Source: a virus. Taken from it: 31,023 bases of DNA. The stretch is from IMG/VR virus record IMGVR_UViG_3300043172_000254, positions 1 through 31,023 of that record. One strand, 5' to 3'. Position numbers and translations under genes: made by a program. Below are positions 4,914-12,350 of the stretch, in pieces. The stretch's first letter is position 1. Each line of letters begins with the position of its first letter. The notes under the pieces are model-generated. The model worked only from the letters and a program-made list of their open reading frames with translations. It made no database searches and was not told the origin of the DNA.

Positions 4914-5297
4914 CTATATTCTATTAACTACTTTAGTCAGCAATCCAGCAATCCATTGCATGGTAGTATAAAATACTAAAATTTGATTTTGCTGAGAACC
5001 TACTTTCATATCTATTTTAGTGTTAATAATTCTGGCACAATACAGTAATATTTCCTCACGTTCCGCAGTTGATATTACATTATCAGCATACGCCTTTGAA
5101 ATCATACTTGTTAGTTGCTCGATGTAGCTTTGCCAAGGTTGAGGGATTTTGTCCCCCCATTTATCATCTGGTATCCGTAACAACAATGGTGCTATTACTG
5201 TTGCTATCATTTTAAGTATGCCTTTAAAATTAAAAGCACTTACAATTACTCTTCCCCAAAGTTTCTCTTCTGTTTTTGTTAAAATCCCTTTTTTCAT
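4914..5297 (-). CDS. Hypothetical protein, last gene of late operon (127 aa)
   Basis: This protein is not recognised. It has a hydrophobic stretch near residues 28-40 (ILKMIATVIAPLLL), an acidic helical middle (STAEREEILLYCARIIN) and a hydrophobic, amphipathic C-terminus (ILVFYTTMQWIAGLLTKVV). It sits 2 nt behind a holin-like gene and 16 nt before the operon terminator. Position suggests a role in lysis or membrane association; a phage holin-associated protein is plausible but unproven. Confidence 0.6.
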   Translation of the reverse strand: MKKGILTKTEEKLWGRVIVSAFNFKGILKMIATVIAPLLLRIPDDKWGDKIPQPWQSYIEQLTSMISKAYADNVISTAEREEILLYCARIINTKIDMKVGSQQNQILVFYTTMQWIAGLLTKVVNRI

Positions 5298-5299
5298 AA

Positions 5300-5548
5300 T
5301 TATTTGTTTTTTTGCCGTTTAAGGCCGTTAATTTTATTTTTGATATAAGTACCTATCTTTTTTCTGTTTCTCCATACACGATGCAACAACGTAGGTATTA
5401 CGCCAGATGAAATCACTATTGTAATCGTCCTTTCAGTTGTCGGATTAATTAACTCTGGTTTGTACAACATTAAAATCTGAAATAGTAGCATCAAAATACC
5501 TATTGCCCCTGTCTTTTTTCCGTTGGTCTTTTTGATTATTGCTTTCAT
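5300..5548 (-). CDS. Putative holin (82 aa, two membrane spans)
   Basis: Two predicted membrane helices (GAIGILMLLFQILMLY, residues 15-30, and TITIVISSGVIPTLLHRVW, 41-59) are followed by a highly basic tail (KNKINGLKRQKNK). Small size, two spans and a charged C-terminus are the usual holin plan. The gene overlaps the DUF5675 gene by ATGA (5545-5548), which couples the two. No sequence family is recognised, so the holin call rests on topology and neighbours. Confidence 0.55.
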   Translation of the reverse strand: MKAIIKKTNGKKTGAIGILMLLFQILMLYKPELINPTTERTITIVISSGVIPTLLHRVWRNRKKIGTYIKNKINGLKRQKNK

Positions 5549-5955
5549 GTTATTTTTATTGATATAGTTTCCTCTCCATCACACAATGCTATTAGCTTAT
5601 TCAAAGCTGTTTTGCTCTGAGAGACATCAATATATCCATCTGCATTAATATCCTTATGAGTAAGTCCGACTAGAATACAACCTTCAGTATTAGTATAATA
5701 ATTTCCGTTGTGTATTAGAATTAAAGTTCTCCCCTTAACATCTTTTAAAATAAAGGCATTCGGATATTTGTTGCTGGAATAATGCTCAACAATATAAAAA
5801 TCTGGAAGAATACAACTTTCAGTAGTTCGGTTATTATCCCAACATAGCTCTAATGTAGCAAGAGAGAATACAAAGAGATTATCTTTATACACGTTCATAA
5901 CTCCAATAACTTGTTTATCAGAGTGCCGTTTTCGCTTTAATTTTAATTCAATCAT
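5545..5955 (-). CDS. DUF5675 family protein, candidate lysis enzyme (136 aa)
   Basis: The sequence follows the DUF5675 pattern: a strand-rich N-terminus with TLELCWDNNRTTESCILP (residues 33-50), a central FYIVEHY, and the signature GRTLILIHNGNYYTNTEGC followed by ILVG (75-97), then a C-terminal S..AL..L helix. The conserved His and Cys of IHNGN and GCILVG look like an active-site pair. Members are common in phage lysis regions and are suspected to act on peptidoglycan, though their chemistry is not established to my knowledge. No classical lysozyme, amidase or CHAP gene occurs in the window, so this is the best endolysin candidate. It overlaps both neighbours by ATGA. Confidence 0.75.
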   Translation of the reverse strand: MIELKLKRKRHSDKQVIGVMNVYKDNLFVFSLATLELCWDNNRTTESCILPDFYIVEHYSSNKYPNAFILKDVKGRTLILIHNGNYYTNTEGCILVGLTHKDINADGYIDVSQSKTALNKLIALCDGEETISIKIT

Positions 5956-6380
5956 GCCGTTTTAGCCTTTAATGCAATCTTGACCTCAGTATCAATTCGA
6001 GCGACACCTGCTGCCATAGTACTCATAATCCCAGTCTGCTTTCTGTTTAAATCAAACAATTCCTTATGGTCAGCCTTATTGTCCTTTTTGAAATTAAACA
6101 TCATAGTTTCATACCTTTTATCAAGTCTGTCAACTAATTTGGAGAATGAATCAATGTCTTTCTCTCTTTGTGCTCGCATCTCACTAACCAATTCTGTTCG
6201 TTCCGTTTTCATCTCTAAAATGTCTTTTTCGATTTCGAGTATCTTTAAATTTATCCGAGTATGTTCGCTTGCTCTTTCATTACTACGCTTAATAGAATTT
6301 CTATTAACTATGTATAACGTAATCACTAATCCAACAAACGAAATTCCTAAAGAGGCAATTTTTATTAATTCTGGACTCAT
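5952..6380 (-). CDS. Membrane-anchored coiled-coil protein, spanin-like (142 aa)
   Basis: One N-terminal membrane helix (IASLGISFVGLVITLYIV, residues 8-25) is followed by a long, charged coiled coil (about 40-120; KILEIEKDILEMKTERTEL, LVDRLDKRYETMMF) and an alanine-rich end. This is the layout of an inner-membrane spanin (Rz-like), and the gene lies next to the DUF5675 and holin candidates. No separate outer-membrane lipoprotein spanin is obvious beside it. Other membrane-anchored phage proteins share this layout, so the role is inferred from structure and place. Confidence 0.6.
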   Translation of the reverse strand: MSPELIKIASLGISFVGLVITLYIVNRNSIKRSNERASEHTRINLKILEIEKDILEMKTERTELVSEMRAQREKDIDSFSKLVDRLDKRYETMMFNFKKDNKADHKELFDLNRKQTGIMSTMAAGVARIDTEVKIALKAKTA

Positions 6381-6428
6381 AACTTAACTGAGTTTATTTA
6401 TACTGTTTTATCACTTTATTTTCTTAGG

Positions 6429-6630
6429 TTAAGTCCCTGCAAATGGCAGGGACTTGTGCAAACCTTCATTGTTTTCAAACCCCAACACTTGCATTACAAG
6501 CGGATTCAATATTTCAATGAACGATTCTTTATAATTTTCCTTTAAAAAAGTTTCGTATCCATTTTAATACACGAATCTTTTTGCCTGTTCCTTTATAACC
6601 TGTTCTTTGCGGTTTGTCTTTCTTTTTCAT
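6429..6630 (-). CDS. Small basic protein with a +1 frameshift (33 or 66 aa)
   Basis: The start is fixed by a TGATG overlap with the stop of the gene before it (6628-6632). In the first frame it gives a 33-aa very basic peptide ending KKIRVLKWIRNFFKGKL (stop at 6529). Moving one base forward at the T6 run (plus-strand A6, 6544-6549) opens a natural-looking continuation (FLKENYKESFIEILNPLV, then MQVLGFENNEGLHK) to a stop at 6429-6431, giving 66 aa in all. The choice between a programmed shift, transcriptional slippage, a real mutation and a sequencing error cannot be made from sequence alone. The short form alone would be a cationic amphipathic helix. The end of the long form overlaps the hairpin 6431-6455. 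Confidence 0.5.
6431..6455. terminator. Strong 10-bp hairpin downstream of the fibre genes
   Basis: AAGTCCCTGC and GCAGGGACTT pair perfectly around AAATG. No T-run follows on either strand (minus: AACCTAAG), so it may slow or partly stop the leftward transcript, or protect the 3' end of a processed mRNA. It begins with the same AAGTCC as the terminator at 4872. Confidence 0.5.
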
Positions 6631-7046
6631 CAGTTACCTCCTAACACTTTGAATTTATATGCAATCTCGGCAATTACCGTTTGAACAATGGTATCTTGTG
6701 GTGTCATCATCAAATCAAGCCATTCGTGGACTTTCTTACCTTGTACAACGGCGTTGAGTTCTTTTTCTCCAAGAATAACTTCCAACTGTTTTATGTGGTT
6801 GACAAGTGATGAATCTACCATGTTGAAGGTTTTTACGTCATAATAAAATGCCACTCCTTTAATTCCAATTTCCCGTTTAGAATTAAATCTCACATCGTAC
6901 CGCATAGTTGATGTATCGTTTGGCATACGCTGTTCAACCTCGTAAGACATTATATCTATACCGTAGTTTGGAACGAATGTTGTGTCTTGTGCTTTAGCGG
7001 AAATCACAAAGGCGAACATCGCTATTAAAATCATTAATCTTTTCAT
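6630..7046 (-). CDS. Secreted hypothetical protein (138 aa)
   Basis: A Sec signal peptide is clear: KR, a hydrophobic core (LMILIAMFAFVIS) and AKAQ, with cleavage predicted after residue 19. The mature part (about 119 residues) is soluble, with a conserved-looking segment MRYDVRFNSKREIGIKG and a helical second half (VNHIKQLEVILGEKELNAVV). The family is not recognised. It follows the fibre genes and is coupled to the next small gene by TGATG. Secretion of a phage late protein suggests an envelope or periplasmic task. Confidence 0.65.
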   Translation of the reverse strand: MKRLMILIAMFAFVISAKAQDTTFVPNYGIDIMSYEVEQRMPNDTSTMRYDVRFNSKREIGIKGVAFYYDVKTFNMVDSSLVNHIKQLEVILGEKELNAVVQGKKVHEWLDLMMTPQDTIVQTVIAEIAYKFKVLGGN

Positions 7047-7064
7047 AATCTTATTTGTTTTTCA

Positions 7065-7742
7065 TTATTCTAAAGTCATAAATGAAAATAAAACTAACGG
7101 CTCAAATGGGTCCCAATCAAATGCAACCTGTACTGAACCACCTGTTCCGGGTCTCGATGCTGTTGCAAATGCAAAACCCCCCGCATCGGAAGTTTGCTGT
7201 GAATCATCTTCTGTGTATCCTGACCCTGTTGCCGTTACAGTTTCATCAGCAGCAAGACAAAGAAACGCACCACCCAATCCGCGTTGTGGTGCTGATGGAT
7301 TATTACCAAATCCAGTACCAGCAGAAGATGTTATTCCTGCCACTCCGTCTATGGTATTAGTTCCAACGTACTGATACATAATACCAGCAGAATTACCACT
7401 ATCATCTATTGTTACTGCTAGATTTCCGGTTTCTGTTCCATCGGCAATTTTGTACCACCATTGACCACTCAAATCAGCATCATCAACGGATGCAATACTT
7501 GTCCATCCAGAAGGGGTTACAAATGTTGTACTTTGCTTTGAAGTGACTAATAATATAAGAAAATCATTAGTATTGACTGTTGCCGGATATGGTACATTCA
7601 CTGTAACACCTGCCGTTACTGTTGCCATTGTTCCAGCACTTCCAAATTCAGAATCACCAAAATTTTGGTTTAATCCATAAAACTGACATTTGCAGCCCAC
7701 AAATAAAAATACTAAAACAGATATTAAAATTAATCTTTTCAT
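7065..7742 (-). CDS. Secreted or lipoprotein-like fibre-region protein (225 aa)
   Basis: The N-terminus (MKRLILISVLVFLFVGCKC) is a signal peptide with a lipobox-like FVGC. If it is used, the mature protein would be a lipoprotein with Cys17 as first residue. The rest is a low-charge, Ser/Thr/Gly-rich beta protein (SAGTMATVTAGVTVNVPYPA, FLILLVTSKQSTTFVTPSGW), of the sort seen in surface adhesins and phage tail decorations. It lies 2 nt after the large fibre gene and ends with LFSFMTLE. The role is unknown; a receptor-binding or surface-coating protein is likely. Confidence 0.6.
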   Translation of the reverse strand: MKRLILISVLVFLFVGCKCQFYGLNQNFGDSEFGSAGTMATVTAGVTVNVPYPATVNTNDFLILLVTSKQSTTFVTPSGWTSIASVDDADLSGQWWYKIADGTETGNLAVTIDDSGNSAGIMYQYVGTNTIDGVAGITSSAGTGFGNNPSAPQRGLGGAFLCLAADETVTATGSGYTEDDSQQTSDAGGFAFATASRPGTGGSVQVAFDWDPFEPLVLFSFMTLE

Positions 7743-7744
7743 AT

Positions 7745-10700
7745 TTATTGAGTTGTATAATTACTTCCAAGTGTTACATATAAGATTGAACCACCACGCC
7801 AATAACTTATAACATCTATTGCTCCTGATAAATTAGTTAAATCAGTATCGTTACCTCGCCATTTTACAGTTAATCCAGCATGAACAAAAGTAACATTGTC
7901 ATCCCCTGAATCACCTTGCGTTATGGCTATATTTCCAGTCTGTCCGTCAATCACATTAGATAGCGTTATAACCGTTGTCTCGTCAATAGTAACTGCTGCA
8001 TGAATACCGTCGTCAGTATCCCATGTAACTGCTCCCGATGTTTCGGTCAAGTTCTGAGTGGTATAATTAAAGTCTGTTCCACCAGCACCAGCAATGGAAT
8101 CTGATATTATTTGCAATAAGTCGTCTCCGTTATAACTAATAGTTAGACCGTCCATATTTATTGTACCATTGGTTGCATCATCTAATCGAAAAATATCAAT
8201 GCCGATTACTGGTGCATCTGCTACTGTTGCTCCGTTGTGAATTGTTACTTCACCATCAGAACTAATCCTCATCTTTTCGGTGCTTGCAGTTCCGAATACT
8301 ATATTATTATTTAAGTCAGCAACATTACTTTGTCCAGAAATATCAATCCATGATTTAGCGAAGGTGCTCGCATCATTTCCTCCTGCTGAAAGTCTTAATA
8401 ATCCAGCTATATGTGCTGGATAAATAGCACTATGTGCCCATATTTCACCATCAATAAGTCCTACATAACCAGAACCAATTGCAGGTCTGGTTGCATCATT
8501 CCATGTCGCTCCTTCGATTGCGAAACTACCATTGTACATATCTAATAGCGCATTTGGGTCATCGGTCTCGATACCAATATTTGTCCCATCAGTAAATGCA
8601 GGACTTGGGGCTATATTAGTGCCGTTGAAATAATTCAAATAACCACTTGATAAACTATTCCCATTTACTGTTACCTCGTCTAAAGTTGGGTTAGCGTTAC
8701 TTATTTCTTCACCGTTTATAGATACTGTAAGTCCGTCAATATTTTCTGTCCCACCCCTAATATCTCCAAGATTAGCCACATCAGCATCTAGTGTACCTTG
8801 CGCTAATTGACCAACCCCTGTTGAATTTATAGAAGCAACCGTACTACTTGTATTTGTACTATAAAATTGCCATCCATCAAAACTTTTCATTCTTAGATTG
8901 CTGCTTGATAATTGAAAACCCCAATTTGCATTAACAATATTAAATGAACTTGCATTTAATGAGCCAGAAAAACGACCTTCTCCGGTAATATCAAGTTCAT
9001 AGACACTATCTGGATTCCTATTAATACCCAATTTTCCATTAATTCTGATAGTTTGATTTAAAGGGTCAGAATCAAAAACTCCATAAATTAGAGAGTTACT
9101 TAATTCTAATGCTGTTGATGTTCTGTCCTGATTGTCTATGATTAATAAATTGTCGTTTATGGTTTGGTTAAATCCAGCACGATAGCCAAGAAATATATTA
9201 TTTTCACCGGTTGTATTGGAATTACCGGAATAACTACCTAATGAAGTATTATTTTGCCCAGTTGTATTTTGTAATGACGCATCACCAATTGCAACATTAT
9301 AAAATGCTGTTGTATTAGAATAAAGTGCTTGGTTTCCGATTGCAGTTAATCCTGCACCAGTAGTATTATTTCTAAGCGCAAGAGTTCCAACAGCAACATT
9401 ATCACGACCTTCTGTGTTTAATAAAAGCGCACCATACCCTAAACCAGATAAATTATTTCCTGTTGTATTGGCTGATAATATAGATGTTCCAACTACAGCT
9501 ATTTGCTGAGTTTCAGTTACTTTGAAATTATTTGCAAATATATTATCTGTTACCGTTGCTGTACCGTTGTCTATTACATCCTGCCAAGTTGATGAAGTTG
9601 GTAATGTCGTTGGTGTATTATCAATATCAGTATCATAATCAACCTGATTTAAAGTCAATACTTGGGTAGGAACATCTAAGGTAGCATAATCATAGCTTCC
9701 ATCAATAGTTAGTTCGGGATGGGAACTTGATTGTAAGGTTGAAATATCATCTTCGTTAGTTTCAATTCTACCTAAGTGGACGGCGGCTGTATCTTGTAAG
9801 TCTGAAATATCTAATGCGTTCCCATCAATACCAGACTGAGCGTTTGTTTCTCCGGTCACTGTTGGAACTAATGTAACCTGAGAGGCAGCAATAGAGCCTG
9901 CAATTGTAGTTCCTTGAGTTACTTCCTGTTTTCTTATATCTGTTACCTCGCGTAATACGCTGTACTTATTGGTTACTCCATAATTTGACCTGTATTGAAA
10001 TATGTACTTATATAATGGTCTAACTTCTCCATCATTTGTATTCGGATAGTTTGATTGAATATTACCCCAACTGTGCGCCTGTGCATCTGTTATAGTTCCA
10101 AATTCAGAAGTTGCTGAAACCAATGACAATCCTTCTCCGGTTCGGGGGTCTTGAATACTGTAAACATAGTACACAAAGTAATTAAGGTTACTTACAAGTG
10201 TTCTGACGCCAGTAGTCGTAATGTATTCAGGTCTGTTTGTTCCGGTATCCCAAGCAAAGGGAAATCTAGTAGCTGGTAATACGTAAAGCAAATTAGCCGC
10301 ATCCCTATATTTGATTGTCATTAATGCTGAGTTTGTAGCATCCAACGAAGCAGGATTCAGTTCGCCTAAATCTTGTTGCCAATCTAAACCACCCGTTGAG
10401 TTCTCAATGGTATAACTTAAATTATCATCTATATTCATCCCTGAATTGAATGAAACAACAGTCTCACTTCCTCCGGCGACAGGTGAGCCACTCGGTAAGG
10501 CATTATTAAAACAATCAAACCCAGAGAAATTAATTGCTCCATATTTATGTTTCCAGGCATGGTCGTCACCTGATATTGTATTTTCGTGTGTTTCAATATT
10601 CTCCACAATTGATTTTGCCGAACCGGACAATGTGGCGTTCCATAATAATCTGTAAACGGCTGCGATTGTATTGAAATTATTCCAAGGCGTTGATGTGGTT

Positions 10701-11692
10701 ATGGATGTTCCTGTTTCATCAAAATAAAAATACCAAATACCAGAAACATCATCAAAGGCAGGAAAATCAATATTTGTATCTTTTCTAAATCTCGTTGATT
10801 TTCCATTGCCATCGACATTAAATTGAAAGTATCCTAATGGCGGTGTTACCGTTAAAACTCTCGTTGTGTAGTTTATGGTTATAGCCGAACTCGGAATAGG
10901 TGTTTGTGCATCAATACCCGGAAAGTTGGTTGCAAAATTAGACGGAGGGGCAGTGTGTTCTAATACCCAAACGCCACTCGTATCATATTGCATAGATACT
11001 GTTTCAAGAGCTAATCCGATATATATAGAAGTCGGGCCACCGGGAATCGCAAGAACATCTGTTCCACTTGTTGTAATTTCAAGTATATTGGCACTTGATA
11101 CAATATTTATGCTCTGAATAACTACTAATGTCCTATCTGTCGGAGCATCTGGAAGAGTTACCGTAAAACCACCTCCTACAACATTGCAACGAATAAACTC
11201 ATTTATACCTGCTGTATAATTTGCTGTTTTTATATCTGTCACGGTTAATGCAAGTGAATCTATCGCCCTTGCAAATAGTTCATTATTACGAGCAACATCT
11301 TTCCATCGACTTAATTCATCAATAACCGAAATATCAACACCGCCAATGCTTGAAAACAACGAAGCACCATTTAATACAGACCTATAACATCGTGCAACTT
11401 GGTTAGTTTGGGGTGCGATATTTTCATGCGCCAAATCTACAACCGTTAACGTTGTAGATGTTGAATCAATTACTTTAAAACATCGAGCTACAAAATCAAT
11501 AACATAATTACCAACTACTCTATCAATTGCGCCCTTATCGTTAAAATCTGTCGGAATCGCATTAATTTGAAAAGTATCGGTATTTATTAAAACAACATCC
11601 GACACTTTAAATTTCCAATCAATTTGTCTGTAATCCTGTGATTGAGCAAATGATATTATAAAAAAAAATAGTATTGTTAATAATTTTTTCAT
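7745..11692 (-). CDS. Large tail fibre protein with N-terminal signal peptide (1315 aa)
   Basis: This is the largest gene of the window. It opens with MKKLLTILFFFIISFAQSQ, a complete Sec signal peptide of Bacteroidetes type. Most of the rest is Thr/Ser/Asn-rich beta sequence with the look of a trimeric fibre. Residues about 740-845 hold six 17-residue repeats (NTTGxxNxxxGxxALxx), like YadA-head beta-roll repeats. Further on are GEGRFSGSLNASSFN and a capping-type end (WRGGSILYVTLGSNYTTQ). No S74 chaperone or lyase motif is seen. It shares ATGA with the gene before it. A receptor-binding fibre is the best call; the signal peptide is unexpected for a cytoplasmically assembled virion part. Confidence 0.75.
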   Translation of the reverse strand: MKKLLTILFFFIISFAQSQDYRQIDWKFKVSDVVLINTDTFQINAIPTDFNDKGAIDRVVGNYVIDFVARCFKVIDSTSTTLTVVDLAHENIAPQTNQVARCYRSVLNGASLFSSIGGVDISVIDELSRWKDVARNNELFARAIDSLALTVTDIKTANYTAGINEFIRCNVVGGGFTVTLPDAPTDRTLVVIQSINIVSSANILEITTSGTDVLAIPGGPTSIYIGLALETVSMQYDTSGVWVLEHTAPPSNFATNFPGIDAQTPIPSSAITINYTTRVLTVTPPLGYFQFNVDGNGKSTRFRKDTNIDFPAFDDVSGIWYFYFDETGTSITTSTPWNNFNTIAAVYRLLWNATLSGSAKSIVENIETHENTISGDDHAWKHKYGAINFSGFDCFNNALPSGSPVAGGSETVVSFNSGMNIDDNLSYTIENSTGGLDWQQDLGELNPASLDATNSALMTIKYRDAANLLYVLPATRFPFAWDTGTNRPEYITTTGVRTLVSNLNYFVYYVYSIQDPRTGEGLSLVSATSEFGTITDAQAHSWGNIQSNYPNTNDGEVRPLYKYIFQYRSNYGVTNKYSVLREVTDIRKQEVTQGTTIAGSIAASQVTLVPTVTGETNAQSGIDGNALDISDLQDTAAVHLGRIETNEDDISTLQSSSHPELTIDGSYDYATLDVPTQVLTLNQVDYDTDIDNTPTTLPTSSTWQDVIDNGTATVTDNIFANNFKVTETQQIAVVGTSILSANTTGNNLSGLGYGALLLNTEGRDNVAVGTLALRNNTTGAGLTAIGNQALYSNTTAFYNVAIGDASLQNTTGQNNTSLGSYSGNSNTTGENNIFLGYRAGFNQTINDNLLIIDNQDRTSTALELSNSLIYGVFDSDPLNQTIRINGKLGINRNPDSVYELDITGEGRFSGSLNASSFNIVNANWGFQLSSSNLRMKSFDGWQFYSTNTSSTVASINSTGVGQLAQGTLDADVANLGDIRGGTENIDGLTVSINGEEISNANPTLDEVTVNGNSLSSGYLNYFNGTNIAPSPAFTDGTNIGIETDDPNALLDMYNGSFAIEGATWNDATRPAIGSGYVGLIDGEIWAHSAIYPAHIAGLLRLSAGGNDASTFAKSWIDISGQSNVADLNNNIVFGTASTEKMRISSDGEVTIHNGATVADAPVIGIDIFRLDDATNGTINMDGLTISYNGDDLLQIISDSIAGAGGTDFNYTTQNLTETSGAVTWDTDDGIHAAVTIDETTVITLSNVIDGQTGNIAITQGDSGDDNVTFVHAGLTVKWRGNDTDLTNLSGAIDVISYWRGGSILYVTLGSNYTTQ

Positions 11693-12339
11693 TCTCCAAA
11701 TATTACATGAATATTTATATCTGCTGAAATAGTGGCTAAACTCTGGACTAACACCGCATCATTGCTTGCATTTAATCCACTATACGCAGCGGTGTTTAAT
11801 AATTTCTGAAACGTTAATGCTGGTGTCTTCGCCCAAACTGTAATCTCTCCTATGAATCTGCCGAGGTCGTGCGTTATTATTAAATCCAATCCCGAAGCCG
11901 TTAACACCCATCCCGAAGGTACTGAAATTGCAGCGTCAATTCTATCCTGAACTGTACCTCCCGCTCCGAGTGTTATTTTAAAAGAAGTTGTTAATGCTGC
12001 ATTTATCAAAGCATACCTATCATCTAAATTAACAGTAAAATCTAAATCAACACCTTTGTAAAAATCAAGATTTCCGGTTGCTATGTCAAACTCTACTGAA
12101 TCCCATCCACTCGCCCCACTTGCTGAATAAGCTAAATAAATACCATCCGACCACGTACTGCCAAAGTCAGCCGAAAACCTCATATAAAGGTCGCCTGAAG
12201 CCCACCCGTAATGCCATATTGAATTATCATCACTAAATTCTAAATCAAATCCAAGTCTGTTTAAATAAGTGATAATCTCATTTAATGTTGTTCTTGCACT
12301 TAGTCCTGAATCTCCGTTGTCTATTTCTGTAAATGCCAT
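11689..12339 (-). CDS. Tail fibre or baseplate-associated protein (216 aa)
   Basis: It starts MAFTEIDNGDSGLSARTTLN, a type of N-terminus often seen in phage fibre-adaptor proteins, with a short helix (NEIITYLNRLGF). A beta-rich middle (WHYGWASGDLYMRFSADFGS) contains aromatic and Asp residues and resembles a carbohydrate-binding-like sandwich. The end is strand-rich (ISADINIHVIFGE). It sits between the baseplate hub and the large fibre, overlapping the latter by ATGA. A linker between hub and fibre is likely. Confidence 0.55.
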   Translation of the reverse strand: MAFTEIDNGDSGLSARTTLNEIITYLNRLGFDLEFSDDNSIWHYGWASGDLYMRFSADFGSTWSDGIYLAYSASGASGWDSVEFDIATGNLDFYKGVDLDFTVNLDDRYALINAALTTSFKITLGAGGTVQDRIDAAISVPSGWVLTASGLDLIITHDLGRFIGEITVWAKTPALTFQKLLNTAAYSGLNASNDAVLVQSLATISADINIHVIFGE

Positions 12340-12350
12340 ATCTTTATTTT

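Noticed and set aside
6431-6455. Classical intrinsic terminator
   Set aside because: Stem is excellent but neither strand has a T-run; kept only as a hairpin of uncertain role.
6529-6630. Cationic disruptin-like lysis peptide of 33 aa
   Set aside because: The +1 frame continuation looks coding, so the short peptide may only be a truncated frame; not claimed as function.
7745-11692. Diversity-generating retroelement target in the large fibre
   Set aside because: No reverse transcriptase, no template/variable repeat pair found in the window.
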